Positions 1 through 5,138 of a stretch of DNA of 5,138 nt are shown piece after piece. The stretch lies in assembly GCA_011041825.1 (NCBI GenBank), contig DRAO01000112.1, positions 1 through 5,138 on the forward strand, given 5' to 3'. Both the position numbers and the translations under genes were made by a program. Each line of letters begins with the position of its first letter. Within the stretch, counting starts at the first letter, position 1. Source of the DNA: Chloroflexota bacterium. GTDB taxonomy: Bacteria; Chloroflexota; Anaerolineae; SpSt-600. The notes under the pieces were generated by a model. The model ran no database searches and was not told the origin of the DNA. It was given only the letters and a program-made list of their open reading frames with translations.

Positions 1-33
1 ACCGCTCTTTGCAAAGTAAACATAAAGCGGGGT

Positions 34-55
34 GCAGGGGGCGGAAGCCCCCTGC
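34..55 (+). other. Strong GC-rich hairpin with GGAA tetraloop in the leader
   Basis: A perfect 9-bp stem (34-42 pairs with 47-55) closes on a GGAA loop, which is of the stable GNRA type. A smaller imperfect hairpin follows directly (60-65 with 69-75, one bulged T). No T-run follows either, so neither looks like a classical intrinsic terminator. They may belong to the 5' untranslated leader of the operon, to the 3' end of a preceding transcript, or to a dispersed palindromic repeat. Only 33 bases lie to the left, so this cannot be decided here. The stem itself is plainly visible; its role is unknown. Confidence 0.5.
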
Positions 56-95
56 CGGAGGGCACTGGGTGTCCCCCGAAATTTCCTCCCTTTAA

Positions 96-121
96 CCGTG
101 GTTGGTAATGTTACCACACGG
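96..121. promoter_or_regulatory. Extended dyad upstream of the ATPase gene (possible operator or leader hairpin)
   Basis: CCGTG (96-100) pairs with CACGG (117-121), and TGGTAA (103-108) pairs with TTACCA (111-116) around a central TG. Only a two-base insertion (101-102) on the left arm breaks the symmetry. Eleven pairs in 26 bases just 32 bases before the chosen start is unlikely to be chance. It could be a repressor-binding palindrome or an RNA hairpin that opens to a larger loop. No regulator is encoded in the window and no clear -35/-10 pair was found, so the function is inferred from symmetry and position only. Confidence 0.35.
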
Positions 122-152
122 CGGGAGCGAAAAGGGAAGAGGTATGCGAGAG

Positions 153-1796
153 ATGATTGAATTCAAAAACGTTACCTATGCCTATCCCGATGGAAATGAG
201 CCGGTTTTGAAGGGACTCTCCCTGCACATTGAAGAAGGGGAATTCATACTGGTTATCGGCCCTTCAGGTTCCGGGAAGTCTACCTTGCTGCGATGCATCA
301 ATGGATTGGTGCCCCACTTCTACGGGGGGCGGTTCTCTGGGAAGATTTACGTAGCTGGCCGAAACCCGGTGGCCCTCGGTCCTGGAGGGATGAGTGACCT
401 GGTAGGGTTCGTGTTTCAGGAACCAGAGGCCCAATTCGTAGCAGGGGTGGTGGAGGACGAACTGGCCTTCGCAATGGAAAACCACGGCCTTCCCCAGCGC
501 ATAATGCGCAAACGCATCGAAGAAGTCCTGGATCAACTCAACATCGCCCACCTGCGCCACCGCCGGGTGGAAACTCTCTCAGGCGGGGAAAGGCAATTGG
601 TGGCTATCGGCGCTGTCCTCACCCTGCAACCTCGCATCCTGGTGCTCGATGAGCCCACATCGCAACTGGACCCCCAGGCCGCCGAAGAAGTCCTCACCAT
701 CCTTCAGAAGCTCAACGTTGACCTGGGCATAACCGTCGTCCTGGCCGAGCACCGGCTGGAAAGGGTGGCACAATATGCCGACCGCATCATTTACCTCCCT
801 CATAAAGGGAAGCCCCCGATTATCGGAACTCCCCGGGAAGTGCTTGCCACCTCCGAGCTGGCTCCCCCCCTGGTTCTGCTGGCCAAGGTGATGGGCTGGA
901 AACCATTGCCCCTCACCCTCAAAGAGGCGATGAAATTCGTCCGCCGCCTCTCCCTGCCTGATTCCGAAAGCCTCTTGCAGCCCAGAATGGGGGGCGAAGT
1001 GGTAGCCCGGGCCGAGAAAGTGTGGTTTGCTTACGACGGTCAGCCTGCCCTGAGGGGACTGAGCCTGGAGGTGCAGTCGGGGGAGGTCGTGGCCTTGATG
1101 GGGAGGAATGGTTCGGGGAAAACCACCCTCCTGAAGCATTTGGTGGGGCTGCTCAAGCCGCTGGAGGGACGGGTGGAATTGTGGGGCTATGACACCCGCC
1201 ATCTGGACGTTCACGACATCGCCCGACGGGTTGGTTACCTCCCCCAAAACCCCGACGACCTGCTCTTCGCTGAGACGCTGCGGGAAGAACTGGATTTCAC
1301 CCTCCGCAACCACGGTCTGCCCCCCGGACGGTATGGCGAGATTCTGGACACCTTGGACATAGCCGGGTATCTCGATGCATATCCCCGGGACCTGAGCGTG
1401 GGCGAAAAGCAGCGGGCCGCCTTGGCTTCCATCCTGGTGGCCGACCCTGAAATCCTGCTCCTGGATGAACCCACCCGAGGGCTCGATTACCTCCAGAAAG
1501 AATTCCTGGCCCGTTTCCTCAAGGAGCAAAGGGATAAGGGCAAAGCCGTGATGGTCGCTACTCACGATGTGGAACTGGCCGCCCGCTGTGCTGACCGGGT
1601 TGTCATCTTAGGCGATGGAGAAGTGGTGGTGGACGGCCCCGTTCGGGAGGTGATGAGCGATTCGATGGTGTTTTCCTCGCAGGTGAACAAATTACTCAGA
1701 GACCCCCGCTTTTTGACGGTGGAAGATGTGTTAAAGGTGAAAGGAGTTGTTGGGATGACGACTTCACCCTCGTCCCAACAACACCCCTCTTTTTGA
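153..1796 (+). CDS. ECF transporter energizing subunit, two fused ABC ATPase domains (EcfA-EcfA' type)
   Basis: This is a cytoplasmic ATPase with two complete nucleotide-binding domains in one chain of 547 residues, expected to power an energy-coupling factor (vitamin or metal) importer together with a coupling protein EcfT and an S component. In domain 1 the Walker A GPSGSGKST lies near residues 36-44, the Q-loop glutamine at 89 (FQEPEAQF), the signature LSGGERQ at 142-148, Walker B with LDEPTSQLD at 165-173, and the H-loop histidine at 200 (AEHRLE). Domain 2 has Walker A GRNGSGKTT at 317-325, Q-loop at 365 (LPQNP), signature LSVGEKQR at 414-421, Walker B LLLDEPTRGLD at 435-445, and H-loop at 471 (THD). 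Both sites look catalytically complete; LSVGE departs slightly from LSGGQ. The FQEPEAQF and AEHR motifs favour the ECF/CbiO group. I start at ATG 153 because GAGGT (139-143) is well spaced and MIEFKNVTYAYP is a typical family start. ATG 144 is an in-frame alternative, and TTG 102 is unlikely because it falls inside a dyad. The stop lies 11 bases before the next gene. Confidence 0.93.
   Translation: MIEFKNVTYAYPDGNEPVLKGLSLHIEEGEFILVIGPSGSGKSTLLRCINGLVPHFYGGRFSGKIYVAGRNPVALGPGGMSDLVGFVFQEPEAQFVAGVVEDELAFAMENHGLPQRIMRKRIEEVLDQLNIAHLRHRRVETLSGGERQLVAIGAVLTLQPRILVLDEPTSQLDPQAAEEVLTILQKLNVDLGITVVLAEHRLERVAQYADRIIYLPHKGKPPIIGTPREVLATSELAPPLVLLAKVMGWKPLPLTLKEAMKFVRRLSLPDSESLLQPRMGGEVVARAEKVWFAYDGQPALRGLSLEVQSGEVVALMGRNGSGKTTLLKHLVGLLKPLEGRVELWGYDTRHLDVHDIARRVGYLPQNPDDLLFAETLREELDFTLRNHGLPPGRYGEILDTLDIAGYLDAYPRDLSVGEKQRAALASILVADPEILLLDEPTRGLDYLQKEFLARFLKEQRDKGKAVMVATHDVELAARCADRVVILGDGEVVVDGPVREVMSDSMVFSSQVNKLLRDPRFLTVEDVLKVKGVVGMTTSPSSQQHPSF
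1746..1782 (+). repeat. Perfect 10-bp inverted repeat inside the 3' end of the ATPase gene
   Basis: The arms at 1746-1755 (GTTGTTGGGA) and 1773-1782 (TCCCAACAAC) are exact reverse complements separated by 17 bases. An alternative inner pairing, GACGA (1757-1761) with TCGTC (1770-1774), competes with the arms. The element lies in the last codons of the ATPase, encoding a Ser/Thr/Gln-rich tail that looks unconserved. It stands directly before a second hairpin over the junction with the next gene. It may stabilise or process the mRNA at this boundary, but no function is shown. Confidence 0.45.
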
Positions 1797-1803
1797 GGGT
1801 TTT
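1785..1803 (+). promoter_or_regulatory. Junction hairpin covering the ribosome-binding site of the S-component gene
   Basis: CCCTC (1785-1789) pairs with GAGGG (1795-1799) across a five-T loop, followed by a short run of four Ts. The right arm GAGGG is also the best Shine-Dalgarno sequence for the ATG at 1808 (eight bases away), and it overlaps the ATPase stop codon TGA (1794-1796). Ribosomes finishing the ATPase would melt the stem and expose the site, which suggests translational coupling. The shape also resembles a weak intrinsic terminator, but the short stem and the immediate downstream gene make full termination unlikely. Confidence 0.45.
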
Positions 1804-1807
1804 AGCT

Positions 1808-2575
1808 ATGCAGACTAAAACTGGCGTTTTGCTTATCCTTACAACCATCATTGGCGTAGGGGCCTTCCTGTACCCTTTCTTCACCATCACGACCCCTCAA
1901 GCCAGCTTCGGGATGGCCCATTCGGGCGATGCCCCTCTCATCCTGATGGTATTGCTAGCCCTGTGCCTGGGGGTGGTGGTGGCTGAATTGGAAACAGGAC
2001 AGGTGAACTCCAAGACCATAGCCATACTGGGGATATTGGTGGCGGTTAACTCGGTGCTACGCTTCATCCCTGGCCCTGCCGGATTCTCGGCCATTTTCTT
2101 CCTCCCCATCCTGTGCGGCTACGTTTACGGAAGCGTCTTCGGCTTCCTGCTGGGAGCCCTTTCCATCCTGGTTTCGGCATTGCTGGGGGCAGGAACGGGA
2201 CCGTGGCTACCCTATCAGATGTTTGCCACCGGTTGGATGGGGATGAGCGCTTCGTTGCTAAGGTTCCTGAAACGCTACCCCCGGGCGGAAGTGCCCGCCT
2301 TGGCAATATGGGGATTTGGATGGGGATTCCTCTTCGGAGCTATTATGAACCTGTGGTTCTGGCCTTACCTGCTGGCCCCCGGCAATATGTACTGGAGCCC
2401 CGGTGCAGGCTTTCTGGAAGCGCTGACCCGCTACGGCATATTTTATCTGGCAACCTCGGTATGGTGGGATGCAGGCCGAGCGGTGGGGAACTTCATCCTC
2501 ATCCTGGCTCTGGGCCGCCCTGTGATGACGGTGCTGCGCCGCTTCCAGAGGCGGTTTCAATTCGTGGTTCTTTAA
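1808..2575 (+). CDS. ECF transporter S component (substrate-specific membrane subunit), CbrT-like candidate
   Basis: This is an integral membrane protein of 255 residues with about six or seven hydrophobic spans, near residues 5-25, 42-61, 69-87, 95-128 (one long or two short), 135-152, 163-188 and 206-236. Its most telling stretch is a glycine-rich segment (GYVYGSVFGFLLGAL, 104-118) followed by GPWLPYQM (131-138) and GWMGM. From memory, these are hallmarks of an S-component family common in Actinobacteria and Chloroflexota that is sometimes annotated CbrT-like (cobalamin). An Arg-rich cytoplasmic tail ends the chain. S components bind the vitamin in the membrane and dock on EcfT, which is powered by the ATPases encoded directly upstream. 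I chose ATG 1808 because GAGGG lies eight bases upstream. A TTG at 1793 overlaps the ATPase stop codon and would add five residues, but has no better site. The S-component call is good; the substrate is inferred only. Confidence 0.82.
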   Translation: MQTKTGVLLILTTIIGVGAFLYPFFTITTPQASFGMAHSGDAPLILMVLLALCLGVVVAELETGQVNSKTIAILGILVAVNSVLRFIPGPAGFSAIFFLPILCGYVYGSVFGFLLGALSILVSALLGAGTGPWLPYQMFATGWMGMSASLLRFLKRYPRAEVPALAIWGFGWGFLFGAIMNLWFWPYLLAPGNMYWSPGAGFLEALTRYGIFYLATSVWWDAGRAVGNFILILALGRPVMTVLRRFQRRFQFVVL

Positions 2576-2591
2576 GGGAGAAAATGCACTT

Positions 2592-2618
2592 TTCGACGGT
2601 AGCGAAGTCACCGTCGAA
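2592..2618 (+). other. Intercistronic hairpin between the S-component and toroid genes
   Basis: A perfect 9-bp stem (2592-2600 with 2610-2618) encloses a nine-base loop in the 72-base gap. It can be lengthened by a few A-T pairs past a bulge. No T-run follows; an A/G-rich stretch and a strong Shine-Dalgarno come next, so it is not a good terminator. A processing or stability element that sets the amount of the secreted protein relative to the membrane genes is plausible but unproven. Confidence 0.45.
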
Positions 2619-2634
2619 GAAAAGCCCTTTAAAC

Positions 2635-2643
2635 AGGAGGTGG
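2635..2643 (+). promoter_or_regulatory. Strong Shine-Dalgarno for the toroid protein
   Basis: AGGAGGTGG is a near-perfect match to the 16S rRNA anti-Shine-Dalgarno and is spaced suitably for the ATG at 2648. It is clearly stronger than the GAGGT and GAGGG sites of the two upstream genes, which suggests that this exported protein is made in larger amounts than the transporter subunits. Confidence 0.7.
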
Positions 2644-2647
2644 AGCA

Positions 2648-4552
2648 ATGAGGTACAAAGCATTGTGTCTGGTAATTGCTATAACCCTGGTTTTCCTTTC
2701 CCTTCCGGGCATCGCCTTAGCCGATGGTCCAATAGGCCCAACGTGGGTCACGGACCCCGTGAGCGAAGCCCTGGCCTGGCTGGCCGCCCAGCAGAATGAC
2801 GACGGCGGCTTCGGCGACCCCGAAAGCAGCCCCGGAACCACCGCCCAGGCTGTGCTGGGCATAGCCGCCGTCTATGAAAACGCAAGTGCGTGGCAGAAGG
2901 ACAGCAGTTCTCCGCTGGACTACCTGGCCTCCAAAGCAGATGAGTATACTTCCACCGGATGGGACCCTGCCTCCTCTACCGCCCTCCTCATTCAGGCTGT
3001 AGTTGCCGCCGATGGCAACCCTTATAATTTCGGCGGCATCAACTTGGTAGAACGTTTGGATAGCTTCTTCTCTGCCAGTACCAACCAGTTTACCGGCAGC
3101 AACTGGGCGATAGCTTCCTACATCTTAGCCAAAATCGCCCTTCTGGAAGAGCCCAAACCCGATTACGTGCAGCTCCTCAAGGATAATCAGCTTCCCTCCG
3201 GTGGCTGGGAATACAGCGCTGGCTGGGGCGCCGATAGCAACACCACCGCCTTGGCCGTGCAGGCCCTGGTGGCAGCAGGCGAACCCTTGACCTCCACCGC
3301 CATCGTGAGCGCCACCAGCTACTTCCACAGCATCCAGAACGAAGACGGGGGCTTCCCCTATGCCAAGCCCTCACCCTGGGGCACCGAAACCGACGCCAAC
3401 TCCACAGCAATGGTCATCCAGGCTCTCATTGCTGCCGGGGAAAATCCTCTCGCCCCCTCGTGGGAGGTAAACGGCAACACCCCTGTTGATGCATTGCTGG
3501 CCCTCCAGCAGAGGGATGGGAGCTTTTATTACAAGGCAGATGACCCTGGCAGCCAACTCCTGGCCACCATCCAGGCCCTTCCGGCCCTGGTAGGCAGGCC
3601 TTTCCCATTGCGGGGGCGTTATGTAGCCGTGCACAAAGCCCTGGAATGGCTTCAAGCCCAGCAGCAGGATGACGGCGGATTCGGCTCCGCCGGCACCACT
3701 GCCGATGTGGTCCTCGCCGCCGTATCGGCCTGGACTGATCCCAGCCTCTGGCTCAAGAACGGCAAAAGCCCCATTGACTACCTGGAAGACCAGGCCATAG
3801 CTTACACCACCCCTTACACTTACACCTGGGGAAGTAACGTTTACACCGCCACCGCCGTAGCCCAAACGGGGAAACTGGCAGTGGCTGCCGTGGCCGCTGG
3901 AGCGGTGGACATCCGCACCGACGTCTTCGGGGGCATTACCTTGAGCCAGCGGCTGGACGAAAACCTGGCCTGGAGCCCCGCCGACCTCAATAACTTAGAC
4001 CGGGCCTGGGCCATCCTGGGGTATGTGGCCTTGGGGGAGACGGTGCCCGGATGGTTGCTTAATGATTTGAAGGCACAGCAGCTTTCCTCCGGCGGCTGGG
4101 AATACAGCGCTGGCTGGGGCGCCGATAGCAACACCACCGCTCTGGCCGTGCAGGCCCTGGTGGCAGCGGGCGAACCCTTGACCTCCACCGCCATCGTGAG
4201 CGCCACCAGCTACTTCCGCACCATCCAGAACGATGACGGGGGCTTCCCCTATGCCAAGCCCTCACTCTGGGGCACCGAAACCGATGCCAACTCCACCGGT
4301 ATGGTTCTCCAGGCGCTGGCGGCCTTGGGTGAGGACCCGCTAACCTGGCTGGCGTCTCCCGACGGGCAATTGACCGTTCACTCACCGCTGGAAGCGCTGC
4401 TGGCCCTTCAGCAGTTGGGCGGAGCCTTTAACTGGAAGGCCGATGCTCCGGGGTCTCAGATAATGGCTACTGCTCAGGCTCTTCCCGGGATAATGGGTCA
4501 GGCTTTCCCCATTCGGCGCTTCCGGGTGTATTTACCGCTGGTGATCAGGTAA
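2648..4552 (+). CDS. Secreted tandem alpha/alpha-toroid protein (prenyltransferase/squalene-oxidase repeats), possible corrinoid-binding partner of the ECF transporter
   Basis: This is an exported protein of 634 residues. A Sec signal peptide spans residues 1-25 (basic start, hydrophobic core, cleavage likely after ALA). Two related domains follow, about 36-323 and 327-622. Each carries four QW-like motifs: QQNDDGGFG (48-56), SGGWEY (184-189), IQNEDGGFPY (229-238) and LQQRDGSF (286-293) in the first, and QQQDDGGFG (338-346), SGGWEY (481-486), IQNDDGGFPY (526-535) and LQQLGGAF (587-594) in the second. Helix starts of the type D-x-N-[ST]-T (for example GADSNTT, TDANST) recur between them. This is the alpha/alpha-barrel fold of squalene cyclases, protein prenyltransferases and the toroid half of transcobalamin/intrinsic factor. 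The cyclase DXDD motif is absent, so a ligand-binding rather than catalytic role is likely. Position after an ECF S component and before a DUF4430-like gene favours extracellular vitamin capture; this is inference. The chain ends in VYLPLVIR, a possible export-related tail. The start is fixed by the strong ribosome-binding site at 2635. Confidence 0.85.
   Translation: MRYKALCLVIAITLVFLSLPGIALADGPIGPTWVTDPVSEALAWLAAQQNDDGGFGDPESSPGTTAQAVLGIAAVYENASAWQKDSSSPLDYLASKADEYTSTGWDPASSTALLIQAVVAADGNPYNFGGINLVERLDSFFSASTNQFTGSNWAIASYILAKIALLEEPKPDYVQLLKDNQLPSGGWEYSAGWGADSNTTALAVQALVAAGEPLTSTAIVSATSYFHSIQNEDGGFPYAKPSPWGTETDANSTAMVIQALIAAGENPLAPSWEVNGNTPVDALLALQQRDGSFYYKADDPGSQLLATIQALPALVGRPFPLRGRYVAVHKALEWLQAQQQDDGGFGSAGTTADVVLAAVSAWTDPSLWLKNGKSPIDYLEDQAIAYTTPYTYTWGSNVYTATAVAQTGKLAVAAVAAGAVDIRTDVFGGITLSQRLDENLAWSPADLNNLDRAWAILGYVALGETVPGWLLNDLKAQQLSSGGWEYSAGWGADSNTTALAVQALVAAGEPLTSTAIVSATSYFRTIQNDDGGFPYAKPSLWGTETDANSTGMVLQALAALGEDPLTWLASPDGQLTVHSPLEALLALQQLGGAFNWKADAPGSQIMATAQALPGIMGQAFPIRRFRVYLPLVIR
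3191..3405 (+). repeat. Internal near-identical block, copy 1
   Basis: These 215 bases match 4082-4296 with ten differences by my count (about 95% identity), at a constant offset of 891 bases (297 codons) and with no gap. They encode residues 182-253 of the toroid protein, including SGGWEYSAGWGADSNTT and IQNEDGGFPY. Sequence on either side of the block differs far more between the two domains, so the block stands out as recently copied or homogenised. Confidence 0.88.
4082..4296 (+). repeat. Internal near-identical block, copy 2
   Basis: This is the partner of 3191-3405, encoding residues 479-550. Of the ten differences, about five are silent (for example GGT/GGC, GCC/GCT, GAC/GAT) and five change the protein (P183S, HS227-228 to RT, E232D, P243L, numbered on copy 1). 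The even split shows no excess of silent change, which argues for recent copying rather than long purifying selection on an ancient duplication. Confidence 0.88.
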
Positions 4553-4568
4553 TTGCTGAAGGAAGGAA

Positions 4569-4600
4569 TTCGGGGCGGCGGTGGAAACCGCTGCCCCGAA
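4569..4600 (+). other. Long intercistronic hairpin with GGAA tetraloop
   Basis: A 14-bp stem (4569-4582 with 4587-4600), containing a single G-T wobble at 4577/4592, closes on GGAA. This is the same loop as in the leader hairpin at 34-55, and the stem is the strongest in the window. A C-rich stretch and only a short ATTTT (4611-4615) follow, so it is at best a leaky terminator. It sits 16 bases after the toroid stop codon and before a good Shine-Dalgarno. It could protect the upstream mRNA from 3' decay or attenuate read-through into the last gene. Confidence 0.55.
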
Positions 4601-4615
4601 ATCTCCCCACATTTT

Positions 4616-4622
4616 AAGGAGG
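4616..4622 (+). promoter_or_regulatory. Shine-Dalgarno for the DUF4430-like gene
   Basis: AAGGAGG ends five bases before the ATG at 4628 and fixes that start. A second in-frame ATG at 4634 is less well placed. The site supports this frame as real even though its gene is cut off by the window edge. Confidence 0.7.
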
Positions 4623-4627
4623 CCAAG

Positions 4628-5138
4628 ATGCGGATGAGATGGTCGGTCCTAGGGATGCTCATCTTCCTGGGAATTGTGCTCCTGTGCGTAGGGGGAGAAG
4701 CCCAGGGCATCAACAGGGCCGGGCTGGTGGTGCGCTTCGGGGACGGCACCGTAATCACCCGATGCATAGAATTCACCGAAGATGCCATCACCGGGGAGGA
4801 TGTCCTCAAGCGTTCAGGGCTGAGGGTGATTTTGGATTATTCTTCGGGGATGGGTGGAGCAGTATGCAAAATTGAAGATGAAGGTTGCGATTACCCCCAG
4901 GTTCCCTGCTTCTGCCAATGTATGGGAGGAGGGGAGTGCATATACTGGGCCTATTTCCACCTTAAGAATGGGGCCTGGGAATATTCCGGTACAGGGTGCA
5001 GCAATTACTATGTCCACAACGGCGATGTGGAAGGCTGGGCCTGGGGACCGGGTTCACCCACTGGCGGCACCCAGCCGCCCGTCATCCCCTTCGAGCAGAT
5101 ATGTCCTGCCTCGGCTTCCTCGCCCACCCCTACAGCCA
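4628..5138 (+). CDS. Secreted cysteine-rich DUF4430/SCO2322-like protein, 3' end outside the window
   Basis: The frame is open for 170 codons and has no stop before the edge, so the gene is partial. Residues 1-27 form a Sec signal peptide (MRMRW, then a hydrophobic core, cleavage likely near AQG). The mature part has FTEDAITGEDVLKRSGL (49-65), AVCKI (78-82), a cysteine cluster PCFCQC (93-98), then YWAYFHLKNGAWEYS (106-120) and GDVEGWAWGPGS (132-143). The order of a G-x-D-V-L helix, YW-x-Y strand, W-x-Y-S strand and GDVEGW end fits, from memory, DUF4430 domains (the beta half of transcobalamin/intrinsic factor) and the actinobacterial SCO2322 family that accompanies ECF genes. Nine cysteines lie in the seen mature part (46, 80, 87, 94, 96, 98, 104, 124, 159), suggesting disulfides or metal binding. 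From about residue 160 the chain turns Ser/Pro/Thr-rich, as a linker to a membrane anchor or wall would. It is likely a partner of the toroid protein. Family assignment is moderate; function is inferred. Confidence 0.75.
   Translation, partial: MRMRWSVLGMLIFLGIVLLCVGGEAQGINRAGLVVRFGDGTVITRCIEFTEDAITGEDVLKRSGLRVILDYSSGMGGAVCKIEDEGCDYPQVPCFCQCMGGGECIYWAYFHLKNGAWEYSGTGCSNYYVHNGDVEGWAWGPGSPTGGTQPPVIPFEQICPASASSPTPTA

Noticed and set aside
7..16. 10-base palindrome CTTTGCAAAG at the left edge
   Set aside because: It is short and AT-rich at the very edge of the window, with no supporting promoter elements, so chance cannot be excluded.
1..143. Cobalamin riboswitch in the leader
   Set aside because: Hairpins are present, but I could not find the conserved B12-box or the core elements. 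The leader is also cut by the window edge, so one further left is not excluded.
579..1565. A 328-codon open frame on the - strand inside the ATPase gene
   Set aside because: It lies wholly opposite a gene with all ABC motifs; its translation shows no domain, signal peptide or ribosome-binding site and reflects codon bias of the sense gene.
1785..1803. Intrinsic terminator after the ATPase gene
   Set aside because: The stem is only five pairs and the T-run is four, and the next gene starts five bases later and depends on the same bases for its ribosome-binding site.
2113..2799. A 228-codon + strand frame overlapping the S-component and toroid genes
   Set aside because: It is a shifted frame across two well-supported genes; the protein is Arg/Pro/Gly-rich without recognisable features.
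3371..3865. Open frames on the - strand within the toroid gene
   Set aside because: They arise from the GC-rich repeats of the sense gene, and similar shadows appear opposite both repeat copies.
2648..4552. Active terpene or squalene cyclase
   Set aside because: QW-like motifs are present but the catalytic DXDD is not, and the protein has a secretion signal and transporter neighbours.
4628..4690. Lipoprotein signal with Cys20 as the lipidated residue
   Set aside because: The residues before Cys20 (VLL) do not fit a lipobox, which needs a small residue directly before the cysteine, and the hydrophobic core runs past it; ordinary Sec cleavage near residue 27 fits better.
4639..4875. A 78-codon + strand frame near the right end
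   Set aside because: It is out of frame with the ATG at 4628, which has a good Shine-Dalgarno and a signal peptide and encodes a recognisable domain.

Overview
The window (5138 bp, fairly GC-rich) carries four genes on the + strand in one tight, operon-like row. No convincing gene lies on the - strand. The layout is: a structured leader (1-152); a double ABC ATPase of the energy-coupling factor (ECF) type (153-1796); a small multi-membrane-span protein resembling an ECF substrate-binding S component (1808-2575); a secreted alpha/alpha-toroid protein made of two tandem squalene-cyclase/prenyltransferase-type repeat domains (2648-4552); and the 5' part of a secreted, cysteine-rich, DUF4430/SCO2322-like protein that runs off the right edge (4628-5138). 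No RNA gene, mobile element or CRISPR array was seen.

The organism is probably a member of the Chloroflexota, perhaps an Anaerolineae-like lineage. The clues are strong Shine-Dalgarno sites, the composition, a Pro/Thr/Ser-rich tail starting on the secreted fourth protein, and above all the C-terminus VYLPLVIR on the secreted third protein. From memory, that kind of ending recurs on exported Chloroflexota proteins. This assignment is inference.

The genes read as a vitamin-uptake module. The fused ATPase would power an ECF transporter and the S component would bind the substrate in the membrane. The transmembrane coupling subunit EcfT is not in the window. The two exported proteins are the striking part. 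Animal cobalamin carriers (intrinsic factor, transcobalamin, haptocorrin) consist of an alpha6/alpha6 toroid followed by a small beta domain related to DUF4430, with the corrinoid held between them. Here a toroid protein and a DUF4430-like protein are encoded as separate secreted polypeptides beside an ECF transporter. The hypothesis is a split, transcobalamin-like extracellular capture system feeding an ECF importer, with cobalamin or another corrinoid as the leading but unproven substrate.

Other notable features are a 215-bp block repeated inside the toroid gene at about 95% identity although its flanks are much more diverged (a likely gene-conversion tract), predicted hairpins at every gene boundary, and a hairpin that covers the ribosome-binding site of the S-component gene at the stop codon of the ATPase gene.
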